From contig JAFGSH010000151.1 of the NCBI GenBank assembly GCA_016934695.1, positions 1 through 18,791 of the forward strand: a stretch of DNA of 18,791 bases. Reading direction: 5' to 3'. Source of the stretch: Deltaproteobacteria bacterium (lineage in GTDB: Bacteria > Desulfobacterota > Syntrophia > Syntrophales > UBA2210). A model generated the notes under the pieces. That model was not told the origin of the DNA. It did no database searches and was given only the letters and a program-made list of their open reading frames with translations. The translations under genes and the position numbers were made by a program. Positions 1-7,859 of the stretch are shown here, one piece after another. Numbering within the stretch: position 1 is the first letter of the stretch; each line of letters starts with the position of its first letter.

Positions 1-669
1 GACTGGGCGCAGATGCTCCTGCGGATGTATCTGAGATGGGCCGAGCGAAAGGGTTTCGAAACGAAGATCATTGATCTCCAGCCGGGAGACGAGGCAGGCG
101 TTAAGAGCGTGACCTTGACGGTGGAAGGACGGTACGCATACGGATATGCCAAGGCAGAGGTCGGAATACACCGGCTCGTGCGCATATCACCCTTCGACAC
201 CGGCAAGAGACGACACACCTCATTCGCGTCGGTCTTCGTATATCCGGAGGTCTCCGACGACATCAACATTGAAATCAATGAAAACGACCTGCGGATAGAC
301 ACCTACCGGTCCAGCGGGGCGGGAGGGCAGCATGTCAACAAGACCGATTCCGCCGTCAGGATTACCCATCTGCCGACAGGGATCGTCGTCCAGTGCCAGA
401 ATGAGCGCTCCCAGCACAAGAACCGTGCTATGGCCCTGAAGGTCTTGAAATCACGCCTCTATGAAGAGAAGCTCCAGAAAAAAGCCGAGGAGCTGGACGA
501 GGTCAATAAGACGAAGAAGAAGATAGCCTGGGGGAGCCAGATACGTTCCTATATCCTCCATCCTTACAAGATGGTGAAGGATCACAGGACGAACAGGGAA
601 GTGGGCAATGTGGACAGGATACTGGACGGTGATATAGACGACTTTATAGAGGCGTATCTGATAAGCTAG
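1..669 (+). CDS. prfB: Peptide chain release factor 2 (RF2), 3' part, cut by the left window edge
   Basis: RF2 recognises UGA and UAA stop codons in the ribosomal A site and triggers peptide release. The reading frame is open from base 1, so the visible 222 residues are the C-terminal part; the ATG at 13 is an internal methionine (it sits in the family motif [10 protein letters not shown]), not the start. Two diagnostic elements are visible. The SPF tripeptide (bases 187-195) is the stop-codon-reading motif of RF2, where RF1 has PxT. The GGQ motif (bases 322-330, in GAGGQHVN) enters the peptidyl-transferase centre. The C-terminus (GWGSQIRSY, then [14 protein letters not shown]) matches the family end. 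The N-terminal domain and any programmed frameshift site lie outside the window. The next gene starts about 117 bases downstream on the same strand. The family call is essentially certain. Confidence 0.98.
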   Translation, partial: DWAQMLLRMYLRWAERKGFETKIIDLQPGDEAGVKSVTLTVEGRYAYGYAKAEVGIHRLVRISPFDTGKRRHTSFASVFVYPEVSDDINIEINENDLRIDTYRSSGAGGQHVNKTDSAVRITHLPTGIVVQCQNERSQHKNRAMALKVLKSRLYEEKLQKKAEELDEVNKTKKKIAWGSQIRSYILHPYKMVKDHRTNREVGNVDRILDGDIDDFIEAYLIS

Positions 670-786
670 TGCGGGGGCGGGTTGGACCGTGTTTATTGCT
701 TGCATTTATCGATGAAACAATTTAGACAGGGACGCACAACACAGAAGGGGGGTATATTCGATGTTGTCTCCAGGGAGGGTCGTTGC

Positions 787-2583
787 ATGTTCGAACTAAA
801 GAGGCTTGTGATAACGGCCCTTCTTATCCTGCTGTTCTCTTCGTGCATTCCGCCGAACGGGTCCGTCCAGTTGCCTTCTCCTGCACAGACGGGAAAGACG
901 CCCGTGGATAGAGAGTCTCAGGCATCCCAGGCAGGTCGTCATCTTGAGCCCGCCCAAGCAGACATCTCAGAGGACCCTTCTCCTCCCGATACGGAATCTC
1001 CCGACCAGGGAGAGCCGAGTGAGAAAAATCACACCCGGAACAACCAACAGGCAATCATGGACGAGGCCCTCGCTTTTCTGGAACAGGCCCAGCTCCTCTG
1101 GGAAAAGGGAGATCCTGACAATGCCCTGAAGCTTCTCGACGAGGCCTATTCCCTGGTGCTGGATGTCGATGGCGACCCCGAGATTGCCTGGCAAAAAGAC
1201 GATCTTCGCGTCATGATAGCGAAGAAGATCGTCGAGATCTATACCTCACGGAGCCATGTCGCCGCGGGGTATCAGAGTGAAATCCCCCTCGTCATGAATG
1301 AAGACGTCGAGGCGGCCATCAGGCGGTTCCAGGGCCCTGAACGCGCCTTTTTCCTCTCCTCATACCAGCGATCGGGGAGGTACCGTCCGATGATACTGAA
1401 GGAACTCAAAGAGGCGGGACTTCCGGAGGAGCTCTCCTGGCTCCCCCTTGTCGAAAGCGGGTTCAAGATAAAGGCACTCTCAAAGGCACGGGCCCTCGGT
1501 CTGTGGCAGATCATACCTTCAACCGGCTACCGGTACGGGCTCAGACGCGATCTGTGGATCGATGAACGCATGGATCCCGAGAAAGCGACCCGGGCAGCCA
1601 TAGTCTACCTGAAGGAGCTCCATGAGATATTCGGGGACTGGCTGACCGTCTTGGCTGCGTACAACTGCGGAGAGGGGAGGGTACTGAGGGCCATATCACA
1701 GCAGCAGATGAATTACCTCGACAACTTCTGGGATCTCTATCGCCAGCTTCCCTTCGAGACGTCGAACTACGTTCCACGGTTCCTCGCGACATTGCACATA
1801 ATCCAAGATCCGGAGAAGTACGGCATCGATTTGCACTGTGATCAGGAAAAACCCCTGTTCTTCGATGCGGTTACGACGGAAAAGAGTGTCAAACTCACGG
1901 ATATCGCAGCAAGGCTCGATGTGCCAGCGGAGACGCTGGAGATCCTCAACGCGGAACTCCGGTACAAGGTAACTCCGAAGAATTATGAATTGAAGATTCC
2001 CGAAGGAATGGAAGAAAAATTTGCCCTGATTATCGACACGACCCCGGAGGCGAAAAAACCCGGCGGTGCGCAATATTTACGCTATAAGGTAAAGAGAGGC
2101 GATACCCTTTCCGTTATCGCACGGCGATACAAGACTTCCGTCAATGCAATCCTGGCGGCGAACCACCTCACCAGCAAACACAGAATCAGGGCGGGCACCT
2201 GGCTCAAGATACCCTCCCGCGGCTATGTCTATTCTGAAAGCTCGATCGCCCCACCGCTCAAGGGAGGCGAGGTAACCACATACAGTGTACAGAAAGGGGA
2301 TTCCCTCTGGCTCATCGCGAAACGCTTCGGGACCACTATCTCGGATATAAAGAGACTGAACGGCTTGCGGAGCAACGATCTCAGCATCGGTCAGGTCATC
2401 AAGATACGGGGAAGTACTGCGGAAGACGCGGGCACATACTCAAAAACCTATATCGTCAGGAGGGGTGATACCCTCTCCACAATAGCGTCACAAAACAGAA
2501 TCGGCCTTACCAAGCTTCTCAGGCTGAACAACCTCAGCAGGAACTCTCTTATTTACCCCGGCCAGGTGATAACGATACGATAG
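787..2583 (+). CDS. mltD: Membrane-bound lytic murein transglycosylase, MltD type, SLT domain plus LysM repeats
   Basis: Predicted lipoprotein of 598 aa that cleaves peptidoglycan glycan strands, forming 1,6-anhydromuramyl ends, in the periplasm. The start at 787 is chosen because a Shine-Dalgarno (GGAGG, 774-778) sits 8 bases upstream and the first 20 residues form a lipoprotein signal (LLILLFSSC, acylated Cys20); the frame is open upstream to 682 but that extension has no signal-peptide logic. Next comes a Pro/Ser-rich linker to about residue 80, then a helical TPR-like stretch (about 85-150). The SLT domain spans about 195-310 with catalytic Glu223 in LPLVESGF, then ALGLWQI and AAYNCGEGRV. 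A degenerate LysM-like segment (about 365-410) precedes three clear LysM modules at about 432-476, 498-541 and 554-597, each with a (K/R)RGDTL or KGDSL core. LysM modules bind peptidoglycan. A possible -10 box (TATATT, 753-758) lies upstream without a good -35, so the gene could also be read through from prfB. Confidence 0.93.
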   Translation: MFELKRLVITALLILLFSSCIPPNGSVQLPSPAQTGKTPVDRESQASQAGRHLEPAQADISEDPSPPDTESPDQGEPSEKNHTRNNQQAIMDEALAFLEQAQLLWEKGDPDNALKLLDEAYSLVLDVDGDPEIAWQKDDLRVMIAKKIVEIYTSRSHVAAGYQSEIPLVMNEDVEAAIRRFQGPERAFFLSSYQRSGRYRPMILKELKEAGLPEELSWLPLVESGFKIKALSKARALGLWQIIPSTGYRYGLRRDLWIDERMDPEKATRAAIVYLKELHEIFGDWLTVLAAYNCGEGRVLRAISQQQMNYLDNFWDLYRQLPFETSNYVPRFLATLHIIQDPEKYGIDLHCDQEKPLFFDAVTTEKSVKLTDIAARLDVPAETLEILNAELRYKVTPKNYELKIPEGMEEKFALIIDTTPEAKKPGGAQYLRYKVKRGDTLSVIARRYKTSVNAILAANHLTSKHRIRAGTWLKIPSRGYVYSESSIAPPLKGGEVTTYSVQKGDSLWLIAKRFGTTISDIKRLNGLRSNDLSIGQVIKIRGSTAEDAGTYSKTYIVRRGDTLSTIASQNRIGLTKLLRLNNLSRNSLIYPGQVITIR

Positions 2584-2593
2584 GGCGGAAAGA

Positions 2594-2612
2594 GCGAACA
2601 CGCATCGTTCGC
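2594..2612. terminator. Small hairpin in the convergent mltD/ybeY junction (possible bidirectional terminator)
   Basis: GCGAAC (2594-2599) and GTTCGC (2607-2612) can form a 6-bp stem with a 7-base loop in the 36-base gap between the two convergent stop codons. There is no T-tract on either strand, so an intrinsic terminator is only possible, based mainly on position. Confidence 0.25.
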
Positions 2613-2619
2613 CCCTCCG

Positions 2620-3066
2620 TTATTCCAAGGAGTATCTTTTCAGAGCAAAGAAAATCTCTTTCTCCTTCTTGTGCATCTCTTCCGCTTCCACCGTCAGTTC
2701 GTGGTCATATCCCAGGAGGTGTAAGACACCATGGATCATCAGAAAATCGATCTCATCTTCAAGTGAGAGGTCTCCGGACTGCGCATCCCGCAGGGCCGTC
2801 TCCACGGATATGACGATATCTCCAAGGAGTGAAGGAGTGACGTCGCCGCATTCCCCCTCGCGCATCGAAAATGCGATAACGTTTGTGGAACACCCCCTCC
2901 CCAGATATCGACGATTGATATCGGTGATACCGTCGTCATCCACAAACATGAGACTGACCTGCCGATCTTCCGCTTCGAGGGCCTTCAGAATCTTGCCCAA
3001 TGAGCGTTTGACCCGCGGGAGATCGATATCGATCTCCGTTTGCCTGTTGGTAGCCAGAATGTTCAT
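2620..3066 (-). CDS. ybeY: Endoribonuclease / rRNA maturation factor YbeY
   Basis: A 148-aa protein of the UPF0054/YbeY family, a zinc-dependent single-strand endoribonuclease involved in 16S rRNA 3'-end maturation and ribosome quality control. The signature H-x3-H-x5-H is present as HGVLHLLGYDHE, with His112, His116 and His122 as metal ligands. The preceding segments (VDDDGITDINRRYLG, NVIAFSM, LLGDIVIS) follow the family pattern, and the length is normal. The start at 3066 gives the typical MNILATNRQ beginning and lies 6 bases after the pgpH stop. No good Shine-Dalgarno is visible, so translation may depend on coupling to pgpH. It is the last gene of the phoH-pgpH-ybeY set and converges with mltD. 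Confidence 0.96.
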   Translation of the reverse strand: MNILATNRQTEIDIDLPRVKRSLGKILKALEAEDRQVSLMFVDDDGITDINRRYLGRGCSTNVIAFSMREGECGDVTPSLLGDIVISVETALRDAQSGDLSLEDEIDFLMIHGVLHLLGYDHELTVEAEEMHKKEKEIFFALKRYSLE

Positions 3067-3072
3067 ATCGTG

Positions 3073-5343
3073 TTACTTGGGGGAGGTCTGATGGTACTCG
3101 ATTCTTCGATGAAATATACCGGTAAGTATCCGGGTGAAGGTCTCGGCAATCTTTCTCAGATCGCGAAAGGTCAGGTCGGATTCGTCGAGCTGCCCCTCCT
3201 CCACTACCTGTTGCACTCTGGTGTTGACAAGATTTTTTATCCGTGCGGGGGTCGGGTTCGTCAGTGTCCGTGACGACGCCTCTATGATATCCCCGAGGAG
3301 GACAAGCCCCGCCTCCTTCTTTTGGGGCTTGGGTCCGGGATACCGAAAGTCTCCCTCCAGGATCGACTGCCCCGATGCCTTGCTTTCCTTCTTCGCCTTT
3401 TCGTAAAAGTAGCTGACGAGCCCCGTCCCGTGATGCTGCCGTATAATATCCGTTATCGCCTTTCCGAGATTGTGCTCCTTGGCCAGTTCGCATCCATCCT
3501 TGACATGCGAAACGATGACTCGACTGCTCATCTGGGGAGAGAGATCGTCGTGGCGGTTCTTCCAGTTCGGCTGATTCTCTATGAAATAGAGGGGTTTCTT
3601 CATCTTCCCGACGTCGTGGTAGTAGGCGCTTACCTTGGCCAGCAGGGCATTTGCGCCGATTTCCTCGGCGGCCGCCTCTACGAGGGATGCAACGATGACG
3701 CTGTGGTGGTATGTCCCGGGAGCCATCATGAGCAATTCCTGGAAAATCGGTTGGTTCAGGTTGGCCAGTTCCAGAAGCTTGATATCAGTGGTATAGCCGA
3801 AGAGAGACTCAAAGAGAGGAACCAGACCGGACACGATGAATCCCGCCAAGACACCTCCCAGGGTTCCCATGAGAAGGCGTATGAGCGTCTCGATGGCGAA
3901 GAGACTGCCGGAGAGTAAGGAAAGGCAGAAAATGGTCCCCATATTGACCATTCCTACCAGCAGACCGATCTTGAAGAAGGCCGAGCGTCGCTCACAGTGG
4001 ACAAGGTAGTGTGCCGCAACGGCGCTTCCGACAAGAGATAGTAAGAATATCGGAGTCTTATCCTCGAATAGAAAGGCCACGATGAGCGAGGAGAAGACGG
4101 CGAATATCAGGCCCTCATTCCTTCCGATAAGGATTGCAACAAGCATGGTCCCTATGGTGAAGGGGATGGCATACACACAGACGGATGCCGGGATCAGCTT
4201 ATAGGTCAGGCCCACGGAATCGCATATGAATATCCCTGCCTTTACCAGAATCACTTGGAGGATGATCACGATACCCATGAACAGGATATCCGTGAGGACG
4301 GTATTTGACGAGCGGAACCGCCGGCTGGACATGCGATAGAAGATCACGGACAGAAGCACGATGGTAAGAAATATCCCCGAAAACACTGAGGCATTTACAA
4401 GCCGGCTCCCCTCTTTTCCTTTGTAGAAGGCGTCGAGTTTATCCAGGTCTGCCGGGGTTATCTTCTCGCCCTCCCGGGTGATCATCTCGTTCTTCTGGAC
4501 CTCGTACAGCACCGGCTTTACCTCGTCGGCGGCGATCTGTTTTCGTCTCTCCGTCGAGTTCTTGGCGAAGGTGAGATTGGGTCGTACGGCCTTCTGCGCC
4601 AATGAGAGTATGATGCCGTCGGGCTTTCTCTTTTCGAAGAGCGTCTCCGCGGTCTTGCGGATGCGGCCGCTTATCTTTTCCGTATCCAGTATCGACGAGA
4701 GGTCATTCAGGTCCCGCTCCTCCTGATTCCGTATGTCCCGTATCGTGATACCCTTGTCTCGATGAAGGTCCAGGATCTCCTTATCGCCGATCAATCCGTT
4801 GCCGTATGTGTAGTAGACGAGCCGTACGACATTGTTGCACAGATCGATCGGAAATCCGCGTCCGGCAAGCGTGGCGAATTCCCCATCGGTGAGAGGGATC
4901 CCTGAGATATCTTCGAATGTCTTCTTCGCCTTTGCGGCTGATTCCTTGTCCGCGGATATGCCGGGATTCCCCCGCATATAGTCCCCCATGGTGAGAAACG
5001 CCTTCGAGAGGGCTATGCCGATCTTCGCGGGCATATCACTGTCAAAGTCATAGATGGCTCGTGTTGCCGCGAGGGCCGCCGCTCTTTTCTGCTCGGTGGC
5101 CGCCCTGTCGATTACGAGGAAATTGCGGTCGGCCTGTATATCCTTGGTGATGATCGCGCCCACCTTGTATTCGGGGGGGGCGATATGGAGGATCTGGGGA
5201 TAGAGGATGAGAGTCAGAATAAGGCCTACGCCGATTGCGATACCGCTCTTCCACGAAAAGGCCTCCCGCAGGATCCGATCGATCAGCTCGACCCGAACAT
5301 CTCCGTTGGCCGTTCCATTCTGGGGGGATTTCTTTATGGCCAT
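3073..5343 (-). CDS. pgpH: 7TM-HD domain phosphohydrolase, predicted cyclic-di-AMP phosphodiesterase (PgpH/YqfF family)
   Basis: A 756-aa membrane protein. Order of parts: short cytoplasmic N-terminus; first membrane helix (about residues 35-55, GLILTLILYPQIL); a large extracytoplasmic 7TMR-HDED domain (about 60-310); a block of roughly six to seven helices (about 320-500); and a C-terminal cytoplasmic HD domain (about 535-690). Visible metal-site motifs are YHHS, the HD pair His576-Asp577 in YYHDVGKM, VSHV, RQHHGTG and LLGDIIEASS, so the active site looks intact. Listeria PgpH, which has this architecture, hydrolyses c-di-AMP to pApA; the same activity here is inferred. No diadenylate cyclase gene lies in the window. 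The ATG at 5343 is 16 bases after the phoH stop and has no clear Shine-Dalgarno. The phoH-pgpH-ybeY order is a known conserved grouping. Confidence 0.94.
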   Translation of the reverse strand: MAIKKSPQNGTANGDVRVELIDRILREAFSWKSGIAIGVGLILTLILYPQILHIAPPEYKVGAIITKDIQADRNFLVIDRAATEQKRAAALAATRAIYDFDSDMPAKIGIALSKAFLTMGDYMRGNPGISADKESAAKAKKTFEDISGIPLTDGEFATLAGRGFPIDLCNNVVRLVYYTYGNGLIGDKEILDLHRDKGITIRDIRNQEERDLNDLSSILDTEKISGRIRKTAETLFEKRKPDGIILSLAQKAVRPNLTFAKNSTERRKQIAADEVKPVLYEVQKNEMITREGEKITPADLDKLDAFYKGKEGSRLVNASVFSGIFLTIVLLSVIFYRMSSRRFRSSNTVLTDILFMGIVIILQVILVKAGIFICDSVGLTYKLIPASVCVYAIPFTIGTMLVAILIGRNEGLIFAVFSSLIVAFLFEDKTPIFLLSLVGSAVAAHYLVHCERRSAFFKIGLLVGMVNMGTIFCLSLLSGSLFAIETLIRLLMGTLGGVLAGFIVSGLVPLFESLFGYTTDIKLLELANLNQPIFQELLMMAPGTYHHSVIVASLVEAAAEEIGANALLAKVSAYYHDVGKMKKPLYFIENQPNWKNRHDDLSPQMSSRVIVSHVKDGCELAKEHNLGKAITDIIRQHHGTGLVSYFYEKAKKESKASGQSILEGDFRYPGPKPQKKEAGLVLLGDIIEASSRTLTNPTPARIKNLVNTRVQQVVEEGQLDESDLTFRDLRKIAETFTRILTGIFHRRIEYHQTSPK

Positions 5344-5359
5344 GGATATTGTGTGGCGG

Positions 5360-6394
5360 CTACTCGCCCGCCGATCTCCTGCCGCCGAGGTGATTGTATG
5401 CCCGTATGATCTCCTGGACCAGGCGGTGTCTTACCACATCTATCTCCGAAAAGTAAACAAAGCGGATATCCTCGATCCCCTTGAGGAGTGTCTCCACCTC
5501 TATCAGGCCTGATACCTTATCGGGGGGGAGATCCGTCTGGGTCACGTCACCGGTTATGACGGCCTTCGAGCCGAATCCGAGTCGTGTGAGAAACATCTTC
5601 ATCTGTTCCGAGGAGGTGTTTTGCGCCTCGTCCAGGATGACGAACGAATCATTCAGGGTTCTTCCTCTCATGAAGGCGAGGGGGGCCACCTCGATGATCC
5701 CCTTGCTGATCAGTGCGGACGCCCTCCCGAAATCAATCATGTCGTAGAGGGCGTCATACACCGGTCTCAGGTAGGGATTGACTTTTTCGGACAGGTCCCC
5801 CGGGAGAAATCCCAGCCGCTCCCCCGCCTCTACCGCGGGGCGCGTGAGAATGATCCTGCTTACGCTCTTTTCGAGAAGTGCCCCGACCGCCATGGCCATG
5901 GCGAGGTAGGTCTTGCCGGTTCCCGCGGGGCCTATTCCGAAGACGATATCGAACTTTCGGATGGAGTCTATGTACAACTTCTGCGCAATGCTCTTCGGCG
6001 TGATCACCCTCTTTTTTGATGAGACGAAGACGGTGTCGAGGAATATCGCCTCAAGGTCGGCAGCGTGGTTTCGTGAGAGGATCCGATAGGCATAATCGAT
6101 ATCGTTGGAGTAGATCGGATAGCCCTTCTCGATGATGCCATACATCTGGGACAGGAGATTTCTTACAAGGGCGCAGTCTTGCGTGTCGCCTGATAAGGAG
6201 ATGGTCGATCCCCTCGCATTCAGCTTTACCCGTCCCAGTTTCTCGACAACCTTACGATTCTTGTCCTGCTCTCCGAGCAGAATCCTCAGTTTATCGTTAT
6301 CCGGGAAGTGTATCTTGTTGATAGAGGGTTCCTGATGAGGTTCCTGTTTCAAATAGTCTCTACCCTGTCTGCAAAAGTCTTTGTATTGTACCAT
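5360..6394 (-). CDS. phoH: PhoH family P-loop ATPase
   Basis: PhoH-like cytoplasmic ATPase, thought to act with YbeY in RNA metabolism; its biochemical role is poorly defined. From the ATG at 6394 it is 344 aa, the usual family length. Walker A is GPAGTGKT (residues 155-162, Lys161) and Walker B is ILDEAQN (Asp255-Glu256), followed by FLTRLGFGSKAVITGD and DVVRH, all family hallmarks. The N-terminal part (about 60-130) resembles a KH-like RNA-binding region (INARG-like, here VKLNARG). The start is uncertain. The frame is open to an ATG at 6484, but that extension runs through the divergent promoter region. A TTG at 6352 gives LKQEPHQEPSINKIHFP, a family-like start, and would be required if the TACAAT box at 6385-6390 is the real -10. 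First gene of the phoH-pgpH-ybeY group. Confidence 0.93.
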   Translation of the reverse strand: MVQYKDFCRQGRDYLKQEPHQEPSINKIHFPDNDKLRILLGEQDKNRKVVEKLGRVKLNARGSTISLSGDTQDCALVRNLLSQMYGIIEKGYPIYSNDIDYAYRILSRNHAADLEAIFLDTVFVSSKKRVITPKSIAQKLYIDSIRKFDIVFGIGPAGTGKTYLAMAMAVGALLEKSVSRIILTRPAVEAGERLGFLPGDLSEKVNPYLRPVYDALYDMIDFGRASALISKGIIEVAPLAFMRGRTLNDSFVILDEAQNTSSEQMKMFLTRLGFGSKAVITGDVTQTDLPPDKVSGLIEVETLLKGIEDIRFVYFSEIDVVRHRLVQEIIRAYNHLGGRRSAGE

Positions 6395-6413
6395 ACCTTC
6401 AGGGCATCTCCAA
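6385..6413 (-). promoter_or_regulatory. Candidate sigma-70 promoter for phoH-pgpH-ybeY (weak)
   Basis: On the minus strand TTGGAG (6413-6408), a 17-base spacer and TACAAT (6390-6385) form a possible promoter. The -10 matches the consensus at 5 of 6 positions, the -35 at only 3. It overlaps the ATG at 6394 and would place transcription start inside the frame, implying the TTG start at 6352. This is the best minus-strand match I saw in the divergent gap. Confidence 0.25.
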
Positions 6414-6477
6414 TAGCTATTGTTTCTTTCAAAATCGGATGTTTGGACGATCTGCATGTCCAACGGCGAACAAGCAG

Positions 6478-6507
6478 TTGACATTCACGTCCCCTTTGCA
6501 CAACAAT
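6478..6507 (+). promoter_or_regulatory. Candidate sigma-70 promoter for the hydroxypyruvate reductase gene
   Basis: A perfect -35 TTGACA (6478-6483), an 18-base spacer and AACAAT (6502-6507, 4 of 6 matches) predict a start near 6514. That gives a leader of about 30 bases, followed by a strong Shine-Dalgarno GGAGG (6531-6535) 7 bases before the ATG at 6543. Position relative to the gene supports it. Confidence 0.5.
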
Positions 6508-6542
6508 ACCGTATAGAAATCCTGAAAAGGGGAGGGCGGCTT

Positions 6543-7688
6543 ATGCCGAAAAATCAGGCCTGGAGGGTGTACAATCCCGGGGGTGACAGGCGTGTAATCG
6601 TCACCAAGCAACTGCCGGGGGAGAGGTGGCTTGAAATCCTCGCACGGGCGGGTTGCCGGGTGGATGTATGCGCATCGTTGAAAAACTTGAGCGCTGACGA
6701 AATCATCTCCGCGATAGGCGACGATTGCTGCGGGGCTATCGGACAGTTGACGGAGGCGTGGGGAGAAGAGCTCTTCGCCGCCCTTCAGGACGGCGGCGGC
6801 ACGGTATACTGCAATTACGCGGTGGGGTACAATAATGTCGATGTCGATGCCGCGACGCGGCATGGGATCTGCGTGGGGAACACCCCCGGTGTCCTGACCG
6901 AGACCACCGCCGAAATGGCCGTCACTTTGACCTTCGCGGCGGCGCGGCGGGTGGTGGAGGCTGACGCCTTTATACGCGCAGGGAAATTCAAAGGCTGGCT
7001 TCCGACCCTCTTTCTCGGGGAGCTCCTCCACCGGAAGACGGTCGGCGTTGTCGGTGCGGGACGCATCGGCGCCGCCTATGCGCGTACGATGGTCGAGGGC
7101 CACAAGATGAATCTCGTCTATTATGATGTGCGCCGGAACAATGCCCTGGAGGATTATGTCGCCGCCTATGCGGATTTCCTGGTATCCCGCGGGGAAAGGC
7201 CGGTGGCCTGCCGGCGTGTCGAAAGCATCGATGAGGTGCTTCAGGCCTCGGATGTCGTGAGTCTGCACCCGGTGCTCGATCCGAGCACACACCATATGAT
7301 AGATGCCGAGCGCCTCAAACGCATGAAGAAACACGCGATCCTGGTCAATGCGAGTCGGGGGCCGTTGATCGATGAGGAGGCCCTCGTCAGGCACTGCAGG
7401 GATAACCCTTATTTTCGGGCGGGACTCGATGTCTTCGAGGATGAACCGGATCTGAAACCGGGTCTGAGCGCGCTCGACAACGTGGTCATGGTTCCCCATC
7501 TCGGGTCGGCGACAGGCTGGACAAGGGAAGGGATGGGCGTCCTTGCGGCACGAAATGTTGCGGGAATCCTCATGGGATATCCGGTGTGGAAGAGAAGCGA
7601 CGTCCTGCCCTTCCTGGAGGATGATCCGCCGAAGGCGGCCCCCAGTATCGTCAATGCGGATGAGATGAACCTCCCGGAATATCGATGA
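6543..7688 (+). CDS. NADH-dependent hydroxypyruvate reductase-like D-2-hydroxyacid dehydrogenase (plant HPR1 type)
   Basis: A 381-aa cytoplasmic dehydrogenase of the D-2-hydroxyacid family, predicted to reduce hydroxypyruvate to D-glycerate (or glyoxylate to glycolate). The Rossmann motif GAGRIG is at residues 171-176. Asp195 at the end of the second strand favours NAD(H) over NADP(H). The catalytic triad is Arg272 (NASRGP), Glu301 (EDEP) and His319 (VPHLGSA), with normal family spacing. From memory of plant peroxisomal HPR1, the match is close along its length: the start WRVYNPGG, VIGQLTEDWGE-like (here AIGQLTEAWGE), AVGYNNVDV, NTPGVLTETTAE, a shared insert at about 196-222 after the cofactor strand, and the ending APSIVN. 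The plant peroxisomal SKL tail is absent (it ends EYR). The ATG at 6543 has GGAGG 7 bases upstream; the frame is open further upstream but that part overlaps the promoter. Substrate is inferred. The gene is transcribed towards ispG but separated from it by 171 bases. Confidence 0.88.
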   Translation: MPKNQAWRVYNPGGDRRVIVTKQLPGERWLEILARAGCRVDVCASLKNLSADEIISAIGDDCCGAIGQLTEAWGEELFAALQDGGGTVYCNYAVGYNNVDVDAATRHGICVGNTPGVLTETTAEMAVTLTFAAARRVVEADAFIRAGKFKGWLPTLFLGELLHRKTVGVVGAGRIGAAYARTMVEGHKMNLVYYDVRRNNALEDYVAAYADFLVSRGERPVACRRVESIDEVLQASDVVSLHPVLDPSTHHMIDAERLKRMKKHAILVNASRGPLIDEEALVRHCRDNPYFRAGLDVFEDEPDLKPGLSALDNVVMVPHLGSATGWTREGMGVLAARNVAGILMGYPVWKRSDVLPFLEDDPPKAAPSIVNADEMNLPEYR

Positions 7689-7779
7689 CAGGGTGAGAGG
7701 CATACCTTCAGATCAGGAGGCGGCCCGCTTCTTGTCTCTTGAAAGCATGCACTTTCCCGCCGTTAGCGACATTCGCTCA

Positions 7780-7808
7780 TTGCCCTTCGATGGCGTTCGT
7801 GCTATAGA
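7780..7808 (+). promoter_or_regulatory. Candidate promoter upstream of ispG
   Basis: TTGCCC (7780-7785), a 17-base spacer and TATAGA (7803-7808) form a moderate sigma-70 match. Transcription would start near 7815. A CAAGAG/CTCTTG inverted repeat (7812-7817 and 7825-7830) lies at the predicted 5' end of the message; its meaning is unknown. The 171-base gap after the dehydrogenase gene supports a separate promoter. Confidence 0.35.
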
Positions 7809-7859
7809 TATCAAGAGACGGCGCCTCTTGCCGAGGACCGAAATTTTCTCGAGAAGACC

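Noticed and set aside
682..786. 35-codon N-terminal extension of the MltD frame
   Set aside because: The good Shine-Dalgarno at 774-778 and the lipoprotein signal both point to the ATG at 787; the extension would put a polar stretch before the signal.
3322..3918. Plus-strand open frame of 198 codons inside pgpH
   Set aside because: Lies wholly antisense to the HD-domain coding region of pgpH and shows no domain.
6429..7703. Minus-strand open frame of 424 codons opposite the hydroxypyruvate reductase gene
   Set aside because: It mirrors almost the whole dehydrogenase gene, whose protein is clearly a family member with an intact active site; the antisense product shows no recognisable domain and is low in structure.
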